DNA of 64,000 nucleotides from Isoptericola halalbus (lineage in GTDB: Bacteria > Actinomycetota > Actinomycetes > Actinomycetales > Cellulomonadaceae): the NCBI GenBank assembly GCA_009663185.1, contig VJZX01000001.1, positions 124,001 through 188,000 on the forward strand, written 5' to 3'. Below the pieces are notes generated by a model that did no database searches, was not told where the DNA came from, and was given only the letters and a program-made list of their open reading frames with translations. Shown one piece after another: positions 10,227 to 18,223 of the stretch. Numbering within the stretch: position 1 is the first letter of the stretch; each line of letters starts with the position of its first letter. The translations under genes and the position numbers were made by a program.

Positions 10227-11144
10227 CTACAGCCGGGCGACGATCGCGTCGGCGAGCGCGTCGAGCGTCTTGGCGTCGCCGGCGTACTGCATCCACAGCG
10301 ACGGCTCGGTCAGCTCCAGCTCGATGAGCATCGGTGTGCCGTCGTCCTGGTTGACCAGGTCGACGCGCGCGTAGAGGAACTGCTCCGTGCGGCCGAGCTC
10401 GGCGCGCGCGACGTCGAGCGCGCGGGTGGCAACCTCGATCTGCGCCTCGGTCGCCTCGACGGCCGACATCGTCTCCTCCTGGTACAGGCCCGCGGTCGGA
10501 CGCGGGCCGGTCAGGAGCGCGTTCTTGCGCGCGGCGTGCCGGAACTGGCCGTCGACGAACACGAGGCAGGTCTCCCCCGCGGTGTCGACCGACGTCACGT
10601 AGGGCTGGATCATGACCGCGCGGCCGCCGTCGAGCAGCTCCACGGCGTGCTGGATCGCCAGGCCGCGCGACTGCGCGCTCACGGGCTGGTAGCGCCCCGT
10701 GTCCTGGGCCCCCGCGCTCACCACAGGCTTGACGACGAAATCGCCGAACGCCGGCATCCGGGTGTGCACCGCACGCTTGGAGAAGTGGCGCGACGGGTCG
10801 AGCCAGATCGTCGGGATCACGGGCACACCCGCGGCCTCGAGCGTGCGCAGGTAGCCCTTGTCGGTGTTCCAGCGCAGGACGTCGGCAGGGTTGGCCAGGC
10901 GCGGGACGCGGTCCGCCCAGCGCAGGAACTCGTCGCGCCGCGGCGAGTAGTCCCACGTCGAGCGCACGACCACGAGGTCGTAGGCCGCCCAGTCGACGTC
11001 GGGGTCGTCCCACACGACGGGCTCGGCGGTGACGCCGCGGTCGGCGAGCGCGCCGATGATGGGCCGGTCGCCGGGGTCGAGATCGGGCAGGACGGAGCAG
11101 GTGGCGAGTCCGACGCGCTGCTGTCGGTCTGTCGTCGTGGTCAC
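10227..11144 (-). CDS. ATP-grasp domain protein (RimK/glutathione synthetase-like)
   Basis: 305 residues with an ATP-grasp layout: an N-terminal Rossmann-like region (LVVVRSTWDYSPRRDEFL), a middle domain starting at WNTDKGYLRTLEAAGVPVIP, the ATP-binding DFVVKPVVSAGAQDTGRY, and the C-terminal metal-binding YARVDLVNQDDGTPMLIELE. ATP-grasp ligases join a carboxylate to an amine or thiol through an acyl phosphate; this subfamily, annotated near glutathione synthase, has no fixed substrate. The start is GTG. It lies 9 nt downstream of trmB on the same strand and is probably co-transcribed with it. Confidence 0.8.
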   Translation of the reverse strand: MTTTTDRQQRVGLATCSVLPDLDPGDRPIIGALADRGVTAEPVVWDDPDVDWAAYDLVVVRSTWDYSPRRDEFLRWADRVPRLANPADVLRWNTDKGYLRTLEAAGVPVIPTIWLDPSRHFSKRAVHTRMPAFGDFVVKPVVSAGAQDTGRYQPVSAQSRGLAIQHAVELLDGGRAVMIQPYVTSVDTAGETCLVFVDGQFRHAARKNALLTGPRPTAGLYQEETMSAVEATEAQIEVATRALDVARAELGRTEQFLYARVDLVNQDDGTPMLIELELTEPSLWMQYAGDAKTLDALADAIVARL

Positions 11145-11153
11145 CCCCCGAGC

Positions 11154-11969
11154 CTATCCGGGGCCGTCAGCGTCCGGACCGACGCCGCTCGTCGACTCGT
11201 GCGGAGCGGGTCGCAGGTACTCCAGGTCGGTCACGCCGCGGCCGGCCGCCTGACCCTTGCGTTCGAAGCTCGTCAGCACGCGTCCGGTGTACCGGGGCGC
11301 GACGCCGCCCGGACCGTGGACGTTGACCAGCGCGTCGCACGCGTCGAGGACGTCGAGCATCTGCCCGGCGTACTCCGCCCAGTCCGTCGCGAGGCGCAGC
11401 ACGCCGCCCGGGCGCAGCACGCGCGCGACCAGCGTCGCGAACGACGGGCGCACGAGACGGCGCTTGTGGTGGCGGGACTTGTGCCACGGGTCGGGGAAGA
11501 AGACCCACACCTCGTCGACGCTCGCGGCGGGCAGCCCCGTCTCGAGCAGCTCGGCCGCGTTCACCTGCAGCAGGCGCAGGTTGCTCAGACCCTGGCGGTC
11601 ACGGCACTGCTCGGCGCGCACGATCGTCTGCGCCAGGCCCGGCGTGTACACCTCGACGGCGAGATGGTCGCGCCCGGGGTCCGCGTCGGCCGCCGCGACG
11701 ATCGCCTCGCCCTGGCCCGAGCCGATCTCGACGACCAGCGGAGCGCGCCGGCCGAACGCCGCCTCGGCGTCGAACCGCCAGGCCGGGTCCACGGACGTCA
11801 CGGCGAGCGCGCGCGGGACCTCGACGAGGTAGGTGTCGCGCTTGGTGTCCCACGCCTTCTGCTGGCTCTTGGTCAGCCGGGAGCTGCGGCGCACGAAGCT
11901 CACCGGCTGCTTGCGGTAGCGGGAGGGCTCCGGCAGGGCAGGAACGTCGGCGGTCAGGGACTCGGGCAC
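11154..11969 (-). CDS. trmB: tRNA (guanine-N7-)-methyltransferase
   Basis: SAM-dependent enzyme that makes m7G46 in the tRNA variable loop. It has 271 residues with a longer N-terminus than enterobacterial TrmB. SAM motif I is EIGSGQGE (81-88), VEVYTPGLAQTI follows, and the family signature VWVFFPDPWHKSRHHKRRLV is complete near residue 150; TDWAEYAGQML is also typical. The GTG start is the best in-frame choice. It is followed within 10 nt by the ATP-grasp gene. Confidence 0.95.
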   Translation of the reverse strand: MPESLTADVPALPEPSRYRKQPVSFVRRSSRLTKSQQKAWDTKRDTYLVEVPRALAVTSVDPAWRFDAEAAFGRRAPLVVEIGSGQGEAIVAAADADPGRDHLAVEVYTPGLAQTIVRAEQCRDRQGLSNLRLLQVNAAELLETGLPAASVDEVWVFFPDPWHKSRHHKRRLVRPSFATLVARVLRPGGVLRLATDWAEYAGQMLDVLDACDALVNVHGPGGVAPRYTGRVLTSFERKGQAAGRGVTDLEYLRPAPHESTSGVGPDADGPG

Positions 11970-11988
11970 CCGTCCAGCGTACGGGGGT

Positions 11989-13209
11989 TCACGCGCCGAG
12001 CGTGCGTTCGGCGAACCACCACAGGCCCGCGACCGCCACGCCGGCCGCGACCCCGCCGGTCACCCAGGGTGCGGCCCGGGGTGACCGGCGCCGCAGCAGG
12101 ACCAGCAAGGGGAACGCCACGGCGATCAGCGCGAGCTGGGCCGCCTCGACCCCGACGTTGAAGGCCAGCAGCGCGCCGAGCAGCCCCCACGACCACGGCT
12201 CGTCGACACCGAGCGCGCCCGCGAAGCCGAGCCCGTGAACGAGTCCGAACGCGAGCACCACCCCGAGCCGTATCCCGGTCCCTCGGCCGCCGGTGGCTAC
12301 GGTTCGTCCCCGTTCAGGGCGCGAGACGGCGACAAACCGTAGCCACCGGCCACGGGGTGTGATCGCGGGCAGCACGCTCCAGACGTACGCCCCCGCGACG
12401 GCCGCGATCGACAGCGCGATGAGGGGTTCGACGACGGCGCCCGGCACCCGCACGACGCCGGTCGCCGCCAGGAGGAACGTCACCGAGTGCGCCACGGTGA
12501 AGGCGGTCGCCACCAGGACGACGTCGGGCAGCCGCCGCGCAGCGACGACGAGCGCGAGCAGGAACAGGACGTGGTCGAGCCCACCGATCAGGTGCTCCAC
12601 GCCGAGGACGAAGAACTCCGCCGCGCGGTGCAGCGCCCGCTCGACGGCCCGGTGCTCCCCGGTGGTCAGGCTCGGGCTCGCCGCGGTGAGCACCGCGGAG
12701 CCGCTCTCGCCGTCAAGGTCGTAGGCGATGATCGTCTCGGTCGAGTGGACGAAGGACTCGGCGTCGGGGAACAGGGCGCTCGTCACGGTGTGCGCGCCTC
12801 CGGGCTCCCCTGCGCAGTCGAACCGGTGGTCGAGCTGCACGTACGCCCGCCCGGACCGCTCGACGACGTCGGCTCCCGCGAGCTCGGGCGTGCACGGCTC
12901 GCCCGCGTGCTCGACGACGAAGCGGTTCGTGACGTAGGCACTCACCTCGTCGACGTGCGCCGCCAGCTGCTCGCGCCGGACCTCGGGGTCGGTCGCCTCG
13001 TACGCCTTGGCGGTGAGCCAGGCTGACTTCATGGTCAGGTCGTACTCGAGGTCGACCCTCGTGACGACGTCGGGCCCGCCGGCAACCGCGGTGACGCGGG
13101 CATGGACGTCCGACGTCGCGTCGTGCGCCGCGGCGGGCGCCGCCACGAGGGCGACGCCCGCCGCGAGCCCCGCGCCGACGATGCGGCGCACCCCGGGACG
13201 CAGGATCAC
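11989..13209 (-). CDS. HupE/UreJ-family membrane protein with an exported N-terminal domain
   Basis: 406 residues. A Sec signal peptide ends at APAAA-HD, an exported domain of about 170 residues follows, then six or seven helices of the HupE/UreJ-2 type with HLIGGLDHVLFLLAL, FTVAHSVTFLLA and GLVHGLGFAGAL. The His residues in these motifs are those implicated in Ni/Co passage in HupE/UreJ, so metal transport is the best guess. The GTG start overlaps the stop of the metallophosphoesterase gene (GTGA), coupling the two. A palindromic element is inserted in frame between two helices and adds about 20 residues (RFVAVSRPERGRTVATGG). Confidence 0.75.
   Translation of the reverse strand: MILRPGVRRIVGAGLAAGVALVAAPAAAHDATSDVHARVTAVAGGPDVVTRVDLEYDLTMKSAWLTAKAYEATDPEVRREQLAAHVDEVSAYVTNRFVVEHAGEPCTPELAGADVVERSGRAYVQLDHRFDCAGEPGGAHTVTSALFPDAESFVHSTETIIAYDLDGESGSAVLTAASPSLTTGEHRAVERALHRAAEFFVLGVEHLIGGLDHVLFLLALVVAARRLPDVVLVATAFTVAHSVTFLLAATGVVRVPGAVVEPLIALSIAAVAGAYVWSVLPAITPRGRWLRFVAVSRPERGRTVATGGRGTGIRLGVVLAFGLVHGLGFAGALGVDEPWSWGLLGALLAFNVGVEAAQLALIAVAFPLLVLLRRRSPRAAPWVTGGVAAGVAVAGLWWFAERTLGA
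12288..12351. repeat. in-frame palindromic element inside the HupE-like gene
   Basis: Arms of 20 nt (12288-12307 and 12332-12351) pair with one mismatch around a 24-nt loop; the arm reads GCCGGTGGCTACGGTT then TGTC or CGTC. It lies within coding sequence for the cytoplasmic or periplasmic loop between two conserved helices. Its size and shape resemble the hairpins at 1038 and 21768, which are intergenic. Confidence 0.6.
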
Positions 13210-16200
13210 TGCCGAGCGCGTGTGACGAACGCGCTCGGCTCCGCGACGGTGACGCCGCCGCCTGCGCTGCGGGCCGCGACCACCCACGCGTGGGTGGTGC
13301 CCGGGCGCAGGTCCGCCCACTCGGCGGTCGCCACCTCGCCCGAGGCCACGGTGTCCGTCCCGATCTCGTGGGTCGGCACGTACACCGCGAGCGTGTCGGT
13401 CGCGATCGACGTGCTGCGGCTCGTCAGGTCGACGGGCAGCACCATGTTGTCCTCGAGACCGTTGAACCGCTGGTCGGCGTCGTACTCGGTCGCGCCGAAC
13501 TCGTCGAGCAGCGGCGAGTACGTGTCGACGCTCATCTCGCCCCGCTCGATGTCGAACTGCAGCATGCGGAAGAAGCTCGCGCCGAACCGCAGCTGGGCGT
13601 CGGGCTCGTAGAAGGCCCCGAGCCCGAGCTGCGCCGCGGAGACCGTGTAGAACTGGTAGTCCGCGAGCAGCTCGACGACACCGTGCCCGACCTGCCCGAC
13701 CTGGGGCCGCACGTTCGTCCCGACGCCGTGCCGGTGGCCGGCGAGCACGAGGAAGACGTTCGGGTTGGCCTCCACGACGGTCCGGTAGAGCTGCGGGCCG
13801 TCGGTCCCGGCGAGGTTCGCGCCGCGCCCGTCAGGGCTGGTGCTCGGCTCGAGGTAGTCGTGCGTGAGCAGGACGCCGTTGCGGTCGGAGAACCGCTGGA
13901 AGACCGACGCGGCCCACTCGGCCTCGTCGCGCGTGACGCCGTAGCTGAGGCCGACCACGACGAAGTCGATACCGCCCGCCGAGAACAGGTCGTAGTGGTT
14001 CTCGTTGTCGCCCGGCTTCCACGGACCGCCGTAGCTCGCGTGCTCCCACTCGGCCGACAGCGCCGCATACCTGTCGGGGCCGAAGTACTGGTTGTAGAGC
14101 GTCCCGTCGGTCCCCGAGCGGTTGTCGTGGTTGCCCGCGACGACGCCGTTCGGCACGCCCGCCTCGTCGAGGATGCGCTGGGCGGACGAGGAGAACGCGA
14201 ACTCTCCCAGGAGCTGCTGCTCCAGCTCGGGCGTCGCGGGGACGCGGATGTTGTTCTCGATGATGTCGCCCGTGTGGGCCACGTACGAGATCTTGCGCTC
14301 GTCCGCCTTGGCCGCGACCCACTCCGTGATGCCGGTGTAGGCCGACGCCCACACGGACCGCTCCTCGGCCGACGCGTGCTCGACCGCACCCTCCGAGAGG
14401 TACTGCGTGTCGGTGAGGTGCACCATCGCGAAGTCGTAGTCCGCAGGGTCGTCGAAGCGGTCGCGGGCACCCGGGTCGATGTCGTCGGCGAAGGGGTCCT
14501 CGCCCGTCACCATCACGTGCACGGTGCGCCCGTCGAGGTGCCGGTCACCGATCGTGGCGGTCAGGACCGTGCTGTCCTCGACAGCGCCGCGCGCGGTGCC
14601 CAAACCTTCCCACTCGCGGGCCGAGGTGTCCCAGACGTGCAGCGTCACGAGCCGCTCGGGGTCGGCCTCTCCCTCCCACCGCACGACCGGCGCGTCCGTG
14701 GGCCGCGGCACCGCGACGTCGAACCGCTGGAAGCTGATGTCGCCCGACGCGGGCGAGGCGAGCGTCTCCGCGTCGCCCGGCTGGAGCGCATGCAGGTCGC
14801 CGATGCCCTTCTCGCCGGCCACCCTGAGGGTGGTCGGCACCCGCGTGGCGGTCCCCTGGAACCCGCTGACCGGCGTCAGGACGTCGGCCGCGGAGAAGGT
14901 CGCGGTGACCTCGCCGCCGTCTGGCTCGGCGACCCGAGCGGCCAGTGTCGCCGTCGTGGCGACATCGGTGCTGCCGTGCTCGGGAGTGAGCTCGGCCGGC
15001 ACGTCCGGGATGCCGGCCGAGGTGAACGCGATGTCGTGCGTGCTCGCGTTGCCGAGCCCGTCGACCGCCTCCACCGTCAGCGCGTGCTCCCCGGCGCCGA
15101 GGCCCGGGCCGACGAGGTCGCCGACGGCGACCGCCTCGTCGTCGAGCGTGACCTCGGGCGCGCCCGTCACGCCGGACGGGTCGGTGACCTCGAGCGCGAG
15201 GGGCATGCTCGAGGTGAGCGTCCCGCCGTCGGCGGGCGTGCTCGAGGCGAGCTGCGGTCCGGTGTTGTCGGTGCGCAGGAGGCGCGTGGCGGCCTCGCCG
15301 CTCGTCGACGTCGCGGCGAGCTCGTGGTCGCCGTCGGCGAGCTGCCTGGTGTCCAGGTCGACGCCCAGACCGCGGGCCTCGCCGTCGACGGCGAAGGTCA
15401 GGTCAGCCTCGGGCGTCGGGTTGACGTTCGACCCGCAGCTGCCGTCACCCAGGTTGAAGGTGGTCGGCGGGCTGACCAGCGTCGCGGTGCCGCCAGCTGG
15501 CGTGAGCTCGAACGACGAGAGCAGGTAGTCGTCGCGGTTGTCGCCGCACGACGACCCGGCGAGCGTGCCCGTCACGACCTCGACCCGGTTGGCGCCCGGG
15601 CCGAGGTACTCGTTCGGGACGACGATCTCGACCCGCTCGCTCACGTAGTCGCGGTCGTCCATGGCCACGCGTCGGCCGTTCACGAGCAGGTGGCTGTGGT
15701 AGCGGGCCTCCATGGAGTTCGACGCGATGTCGAACGCGAGGACCGCGTCGCCCGTGCCGAGGGTGGGCACCGCGGTGACCTCGGGCGCGTCGATCGTCCA
15801 GCGGGTCACGGCCTCGAGCAGGAGCTCGTCGCTGGGCGTGCAGCTCCCGTCGCCGAACGGGTACGTCGTGGCGACGTCGTGGCCGGTGACGGACGCGCCG
15901 TCGAGCGTGAGCCGGAGGTTCGAGATGACGAAGTCGTCGCGGTTGACGCCGCAGGACGACTGGAAGTCCCCGGCCACGACCGTGATCGTGTTCTCGCCCG
16001 GCACGAGCAGGCGGCCCGGGATCGCGACGTCGACGCGCTCGTCGGCCCAGTCGCCGCCGAGCTCGACGCGCGCGCCGTTGACCAGGAGGTGGTTGTGGAA
16101 GGCGTCGTCGATCGAGTTGGAGCCGACGTCGAAGCTCAGCGTCGCGACGACGGTGCCGAGCGTCGCGCGCGCGGGCGGCCCGGAGCCGTCGACCGTCAGC

Positions 16201-17096
16201 GCGGAGACGCCTCCGGACCCGTCCGCGGGCTGGGCGGCCGTGACCGGGACGGTGCCGTTGGCGAGCGTGCCGTCGGCCGGCTGCAGGTCGGGGGCTCCGG
16301 CGGGCGCGTTGTTGACCGTGACGCGGTGCGAGGTGACGCCACCGGCGGCCGTGCGGGCCTCGATCGTGTGCTGCCCGTCGGCGAGCGTCGTCGTGTCGAG
16401 CTCGGCGGCCAGCCCGGTCGTGCGCTGCGGGTCCGCCTGGACGACGAATCGAAGCTGCGCTTGCTTGCGCAAGGAGGTGTTGGTGCCGCAGCTGCCGTCA
16501 CCGAACGCATAGCTGAACTCGTTCTCCTCGCCGTCGGCGATCTCGCCGAGGAGCGTGAGCCCGAACTCGGAGAGCACGAAGTCGTCGTAGTTCTCGCCGC
16601 ACGCCGTGGTGAACGTGCCCGCGTAGACGTCGACGACGTTCTCGCCCACGCGCAGGTGCTCGTTCGGGACCTGGAGGTCGACACGCTCGCTCACCGCGTC
16701 GGGCAGGTCGATGCGGTGCTCCCCGTTGACCACGAGGTAGTTGCCGTAGCGGGACTCGGTCGAGTTGCTCCCGACCGTGAACGACAGCGTCGAGGTGCCG
16801 ACGGTGCTCGTGGCACCCGCGACGACGGTGCCGTCGACCGTCAGGCGCGTGACCGAGTCGTCCGCCGCCACCGGGGTCGCCGCGACGGCGACCGGCCCCT
16901 CGAGAAACGCACCGTCGTCGGGCACGAGCGCCGGACCTGCCGCCTCGCCGCCGGTCTTGCCCGGCGGCGTCGGGCCCGCCGAGGCCGGCGCGGCCACCAG
17001 CATCCCGCCGGCGACGAGCGCCGCCGTCGTCAGCCCTGCGGCCCAGCCCGCGCCGCGCCGCGCTCGTCCTGCTGTCGCTCGTCCCCGTGGACGCAT
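13206..17096 (-). CDS. large secreted metallophosphoesterase with three Cys-containing repeat modules
   Basis: 1296 residues. The signal peptide ends near APASA-GP and has RARRG before the hydrophobic core, so Sec or Tat export is possible. Three related modules (about 105-205, 323-418 and 456-556) each contain SNS, LxVNG, ERV, GxN, CGxNxDD and GDGSC. Ig-like stretches follow to about 880. The calcineurin-like catalytic domain has LTDTQ (D896), HTGDIIEN (943-944), GNHD (988-991), THDY (H1079) and GHRHG (1120-1123). A fibronectin-like tail closes the chain. There is no LPxTG anchor. The likely role is extracellular phosphoester hydrolysis. The stop overlaps the HupE-like start, so the pair may link phosphate or metal supply; that is inferred. 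Confidence 0.88.
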   Translation of the reverse strand: MRPRGRATAGRARRGAGWAAGLTTAALVAGGMLVAAPASAGPTPPGKTGGEAAGPALVPDDGAFLEGPVAVAATPVAADDSVTRLTVDGTVVAGATSTVGTSTLSFTVGSNSTESRYGNYLVVNGEHRIDLPDAVSERVDLQVPNEHLRVGENVVDVYAGTFTTACGENYDDFVLSEFGLTLLGEIADGEENEFSYAFGDGSCGTNTSLRKQAQLRFVVQADPQRTTGLAAELDTTTLADGQHTIEARTAAGGVTSHRVTVNNAPAGAPDLQPADGTLANGTVPVTAAQPADGSGGVSALTVDGSGPPARATLGTVVATLSFDVGSNSIDDAFHNHLLVNGARVELGGDWADERVDVAIPGRLLVPGENTITVVAGDFQSSCGVNRDDFVISNLRLTLDGASVTGHDVATTYPFGDGSCTPSDELLLEAVTRWTIDAPEVTAVPTLGTGDAVLAFDIASNSMEARYHSHLLVNGRRVAMDDRDYVSERVEIVVPNEYLGPGANRVEVVTGTLAGSSCGDNRDDYLLSSFELTPAGGTATLVSPPTTFNLGDGSCGSNVNPTPEADLTFAVDGEARGLGVDLDTRQLADGDHELAATSTSGEAATRLLRTDNTGPQLASSTPADGGTLTSSMPLALEVTDPSGVTGAPEVTLDDEAVAVGDLVGPGLGAGEHALTVEAVDGLGNASTHDIAFTSAGIPDVPAELTPEHGSTDVATTATLAARVAEPDGGEVTATFSAADVLTPVSGFQGTATRVPTTLRVAGEKGIGDLHALQPGDAETLASPASGDISFQRFDVAVPRPTDAPVVRWEGEADPERLVTLHVWDTSAREWEGLGTARGAVEDSTVLTATIGDRHLDGRTVHVMVTGEDPFADDIDPGARDRFDDPADYDFAMVHLTDTQYLSEGAVEHASAEERSVWASAYTGITEWVAAKADERKISYVAHTGDIIENNIRVPATPELEQQLLGEFAFSSSAQRILDEAGVPNGVVAGNHDNRSGTDGTLYNQYFGPDRYAALSAEWEHASYGGPWKPGDNENHYDLFSAGGIDFVVVGLSYGVTRDEAEWAASVFQRFSDRNGVLLTHDYLEPSTSPDGRGANLAGTDGPQLYRTVVEANPNVFLVLAGHRHGVGTNVRPQVGQVGHGVVELLADYQFYTVSAAQLGLGAFYEPDAQLRFGASFFRMLQFDIERGEMSVDTYSPLLDEFGATEYDADQRFNGLEDNMVLPVDLTSRSTSIATDTLAVYVPTHEIGTDTVASGEVATAEWADLRPGTTHAWVVAARSAGGGVTVAEPSAFVTRARQ

Positions 17097-17222
17097 GCTC
17101 GCCCCTCCGTCGTCGATGGCGGGCGCCCCCGTGGGGGCGCCCCGAGCAACGGTGCCGGTGCGGGGTGAACGACGGCGGTGCAGCAGTCGACGTCGCGGCG
17201 AACGCTGGGCGACGCGCGTCTG

Positions 17223-17627
17223 TCAGCGAGCGAGCTCGATGAGCGCGAGGAGCGCGTGGCCGTAGGCCTCGGCGGGCTCCGGGTCGGCGAAGACCCGGGG
17301 CTCTCCGAGCAGCTCGACCTCCACCTCGTAGGTGCCGTCGGCGCGACGCAGGGCGCGGAAGGTGGATCGCAGCAGGGCGCGCAGCTGGTCCTCGCGCGGC
17401 AGCCACAGGGCGTCCTCGATCGCCACCGAGTCGAGCGCCCACTCGGTCGTGCCGTTGAAGCCGAGGATCGTGCCGGTCGGGAAGTCGTGCGCCTCGATCG
17501 TCATCGTGCTCACGGTGAAGACGTCGCCCGCGAGCTCGGGCGCCTCGATGCGGAACTGGTCGCCGTCGGCAGGGTTCCACACCAGGCCAGCGTCCCGAAG
17601 CTTCGTGGCGAGCTCGGTGGAGATCAT
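17223..17627 (-). CDS. conserved hypothetical protein
   Basis: 134 residues beginning MISTELATKLRDAGLVW; conserved-looking stretches include FPTGTILGFNGTTEWALDSV and LPREDQLRALL. Similar actinobacterial proteins are sometimes labelled pilus assembly protein CpaE, but there is no ATPase or receiver motif here, so I do not adopt that name. No signal peptide or membrane segment is seen. The ATG at 17627 is preferred over an upstream ATG, which would read through the palindrome at 17653. It is a single-gene unit. Confidence 0.7.
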   Translation of the reverse strand: MISTELATKLRDAGLVWNPADGDQFRIEAPELAGDVFTVSTMTIEAHDFPTGTILGFNGTTEWALDSVAIEDALWLPREDQLRALLRSTFRALRRADGTYEVEVELLGEPRVFADPEPAEAYGHALLALIELAR

Positions 17628-17652
17628 CAGCCCATTGTCCGGCAACGAGGAA

Positions 17653-17678
17653 GCCCTCGCCGGTCGACCGGCGAGGGC
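17653..17678. terminator. 26-bp perfect palindrome
   Basis: GCCCTCGCCGGTC is followed directly by its reverse complement, giving a stem of 11 bp with a 4-nt loop. It lies between the hypothetical gene (minus) and the SnoaL-like gene (plus), upstream of both, so insulation or read-through termination is possible. A related stem, AGCCCTCG/CGAGGGCT, follows the LuxR gene at 19407. Confidence 0.45.
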
Positions 17679-17691
17679 GACGGGCGACATC

Positions 17692-17707
17692 TACCAGGAA
17701 CCTGGTA
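17692..17707. promoter_or_regulatory. operator-like inverted repeat before the SnoaL-like gene
   Basis: TACCAGGAACCTGGTA has perfect 7-nt arms and a 2-nt centre. It is 69 nt upstream of the SnoaL-like ATG, a position suited to repressor or activator binding. No cognate protein is known; the LuxR regulator two genes on is one candidate. Confidence 0.45.
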
Positions 17708-17775
17708 TGGCTGCGGGCGATCCGACGGGCGACGCTCGTCGTAGGTCACGGAACTCGAACAGCGAGGAGAGCCAG

Positions 17776-18201
17776 ATGTCCGCGAACGACCTTGTGCACC
17801 AGCACATCGAAGCCGTGGCGCAGCAGGATGCAGATGCATTTGCCGCGCTCTATGCCAAGGAGGGCATCATCCACGACCCATTCCTTCCCGAGCCCCTGAA
17901 AGGGCGAACCGAGATCCGGGCCTTCATGGAAGGTGCATTCGGGGCCTTTCCCGACATGCGATGGGAGCAGGTCGGCACGGCGATCGACGCGGGTGACCGG
18001 GTCGCCTTCGTGCTCGCCTGCTCCGGCACGAACAACGGCCCGTTCCCGAGGCCCGACGGGGAGATGCCACCGACCGGCCGCGCGATGTCGTACGAAGCCG
18101 CCGTGTTCTGGACGCTCGGGCCGGACGGGCTCGTCACCGAGGAGCGCTCCTATTGGGACTCGACCGGCGTTGCTGAGCAATTGGGAATGTCGGGTAGATA
18201 G
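17776..18201 (+). CDS. SnoaL-like polyketide cyclase / NTF2-fold protein
   Basis: 141 residues with the SnoaL-type NTF2 fold: an N-terminal helix, AFAALYAKEGIIHDPFLPEP, GRTEIRAFMEGAFGAFPDMR and a beta-rich C-terminal half with RVAFVLACSGTNNGPF and AVFWTLGPDGLV. Proteins of this fold act as small-ligand enzymes or binding proteins, and the substrate cannot be inferred. A GAGGAG site lies 6 nt before the ATG. Codon use (GCA, GAT, TTT, TAT) is less GC-biased at third positions than in neighbouring genes, suggesting recent acquisition. The LuxR regulator follows after 22 nt. Confidence 0.8.
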   Translation: MSANDLVHQHIEAVAQQDADAFAALYAKEGIIHDPFLPEPLKGRTEIRAFMEGAFGAFPDMRWEQVGTAIDAGDRVAFVLACSGTNNGPFPRPDGEMPPTGRAMSYEAAVFWTLGPDGLVTEERSYWDSTGVAEQLGMSGR

Positions 18202-18223
18202 CTGACGGCGTCATACTTGGAGG

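Noticed and set aside
13290-17168. A long plus-strand open frame over the metallophosphoesterase gene
   Set aside because: Arg/Val/Gly-rich shadow without domains; the minus strand carries all catalytic motifs.
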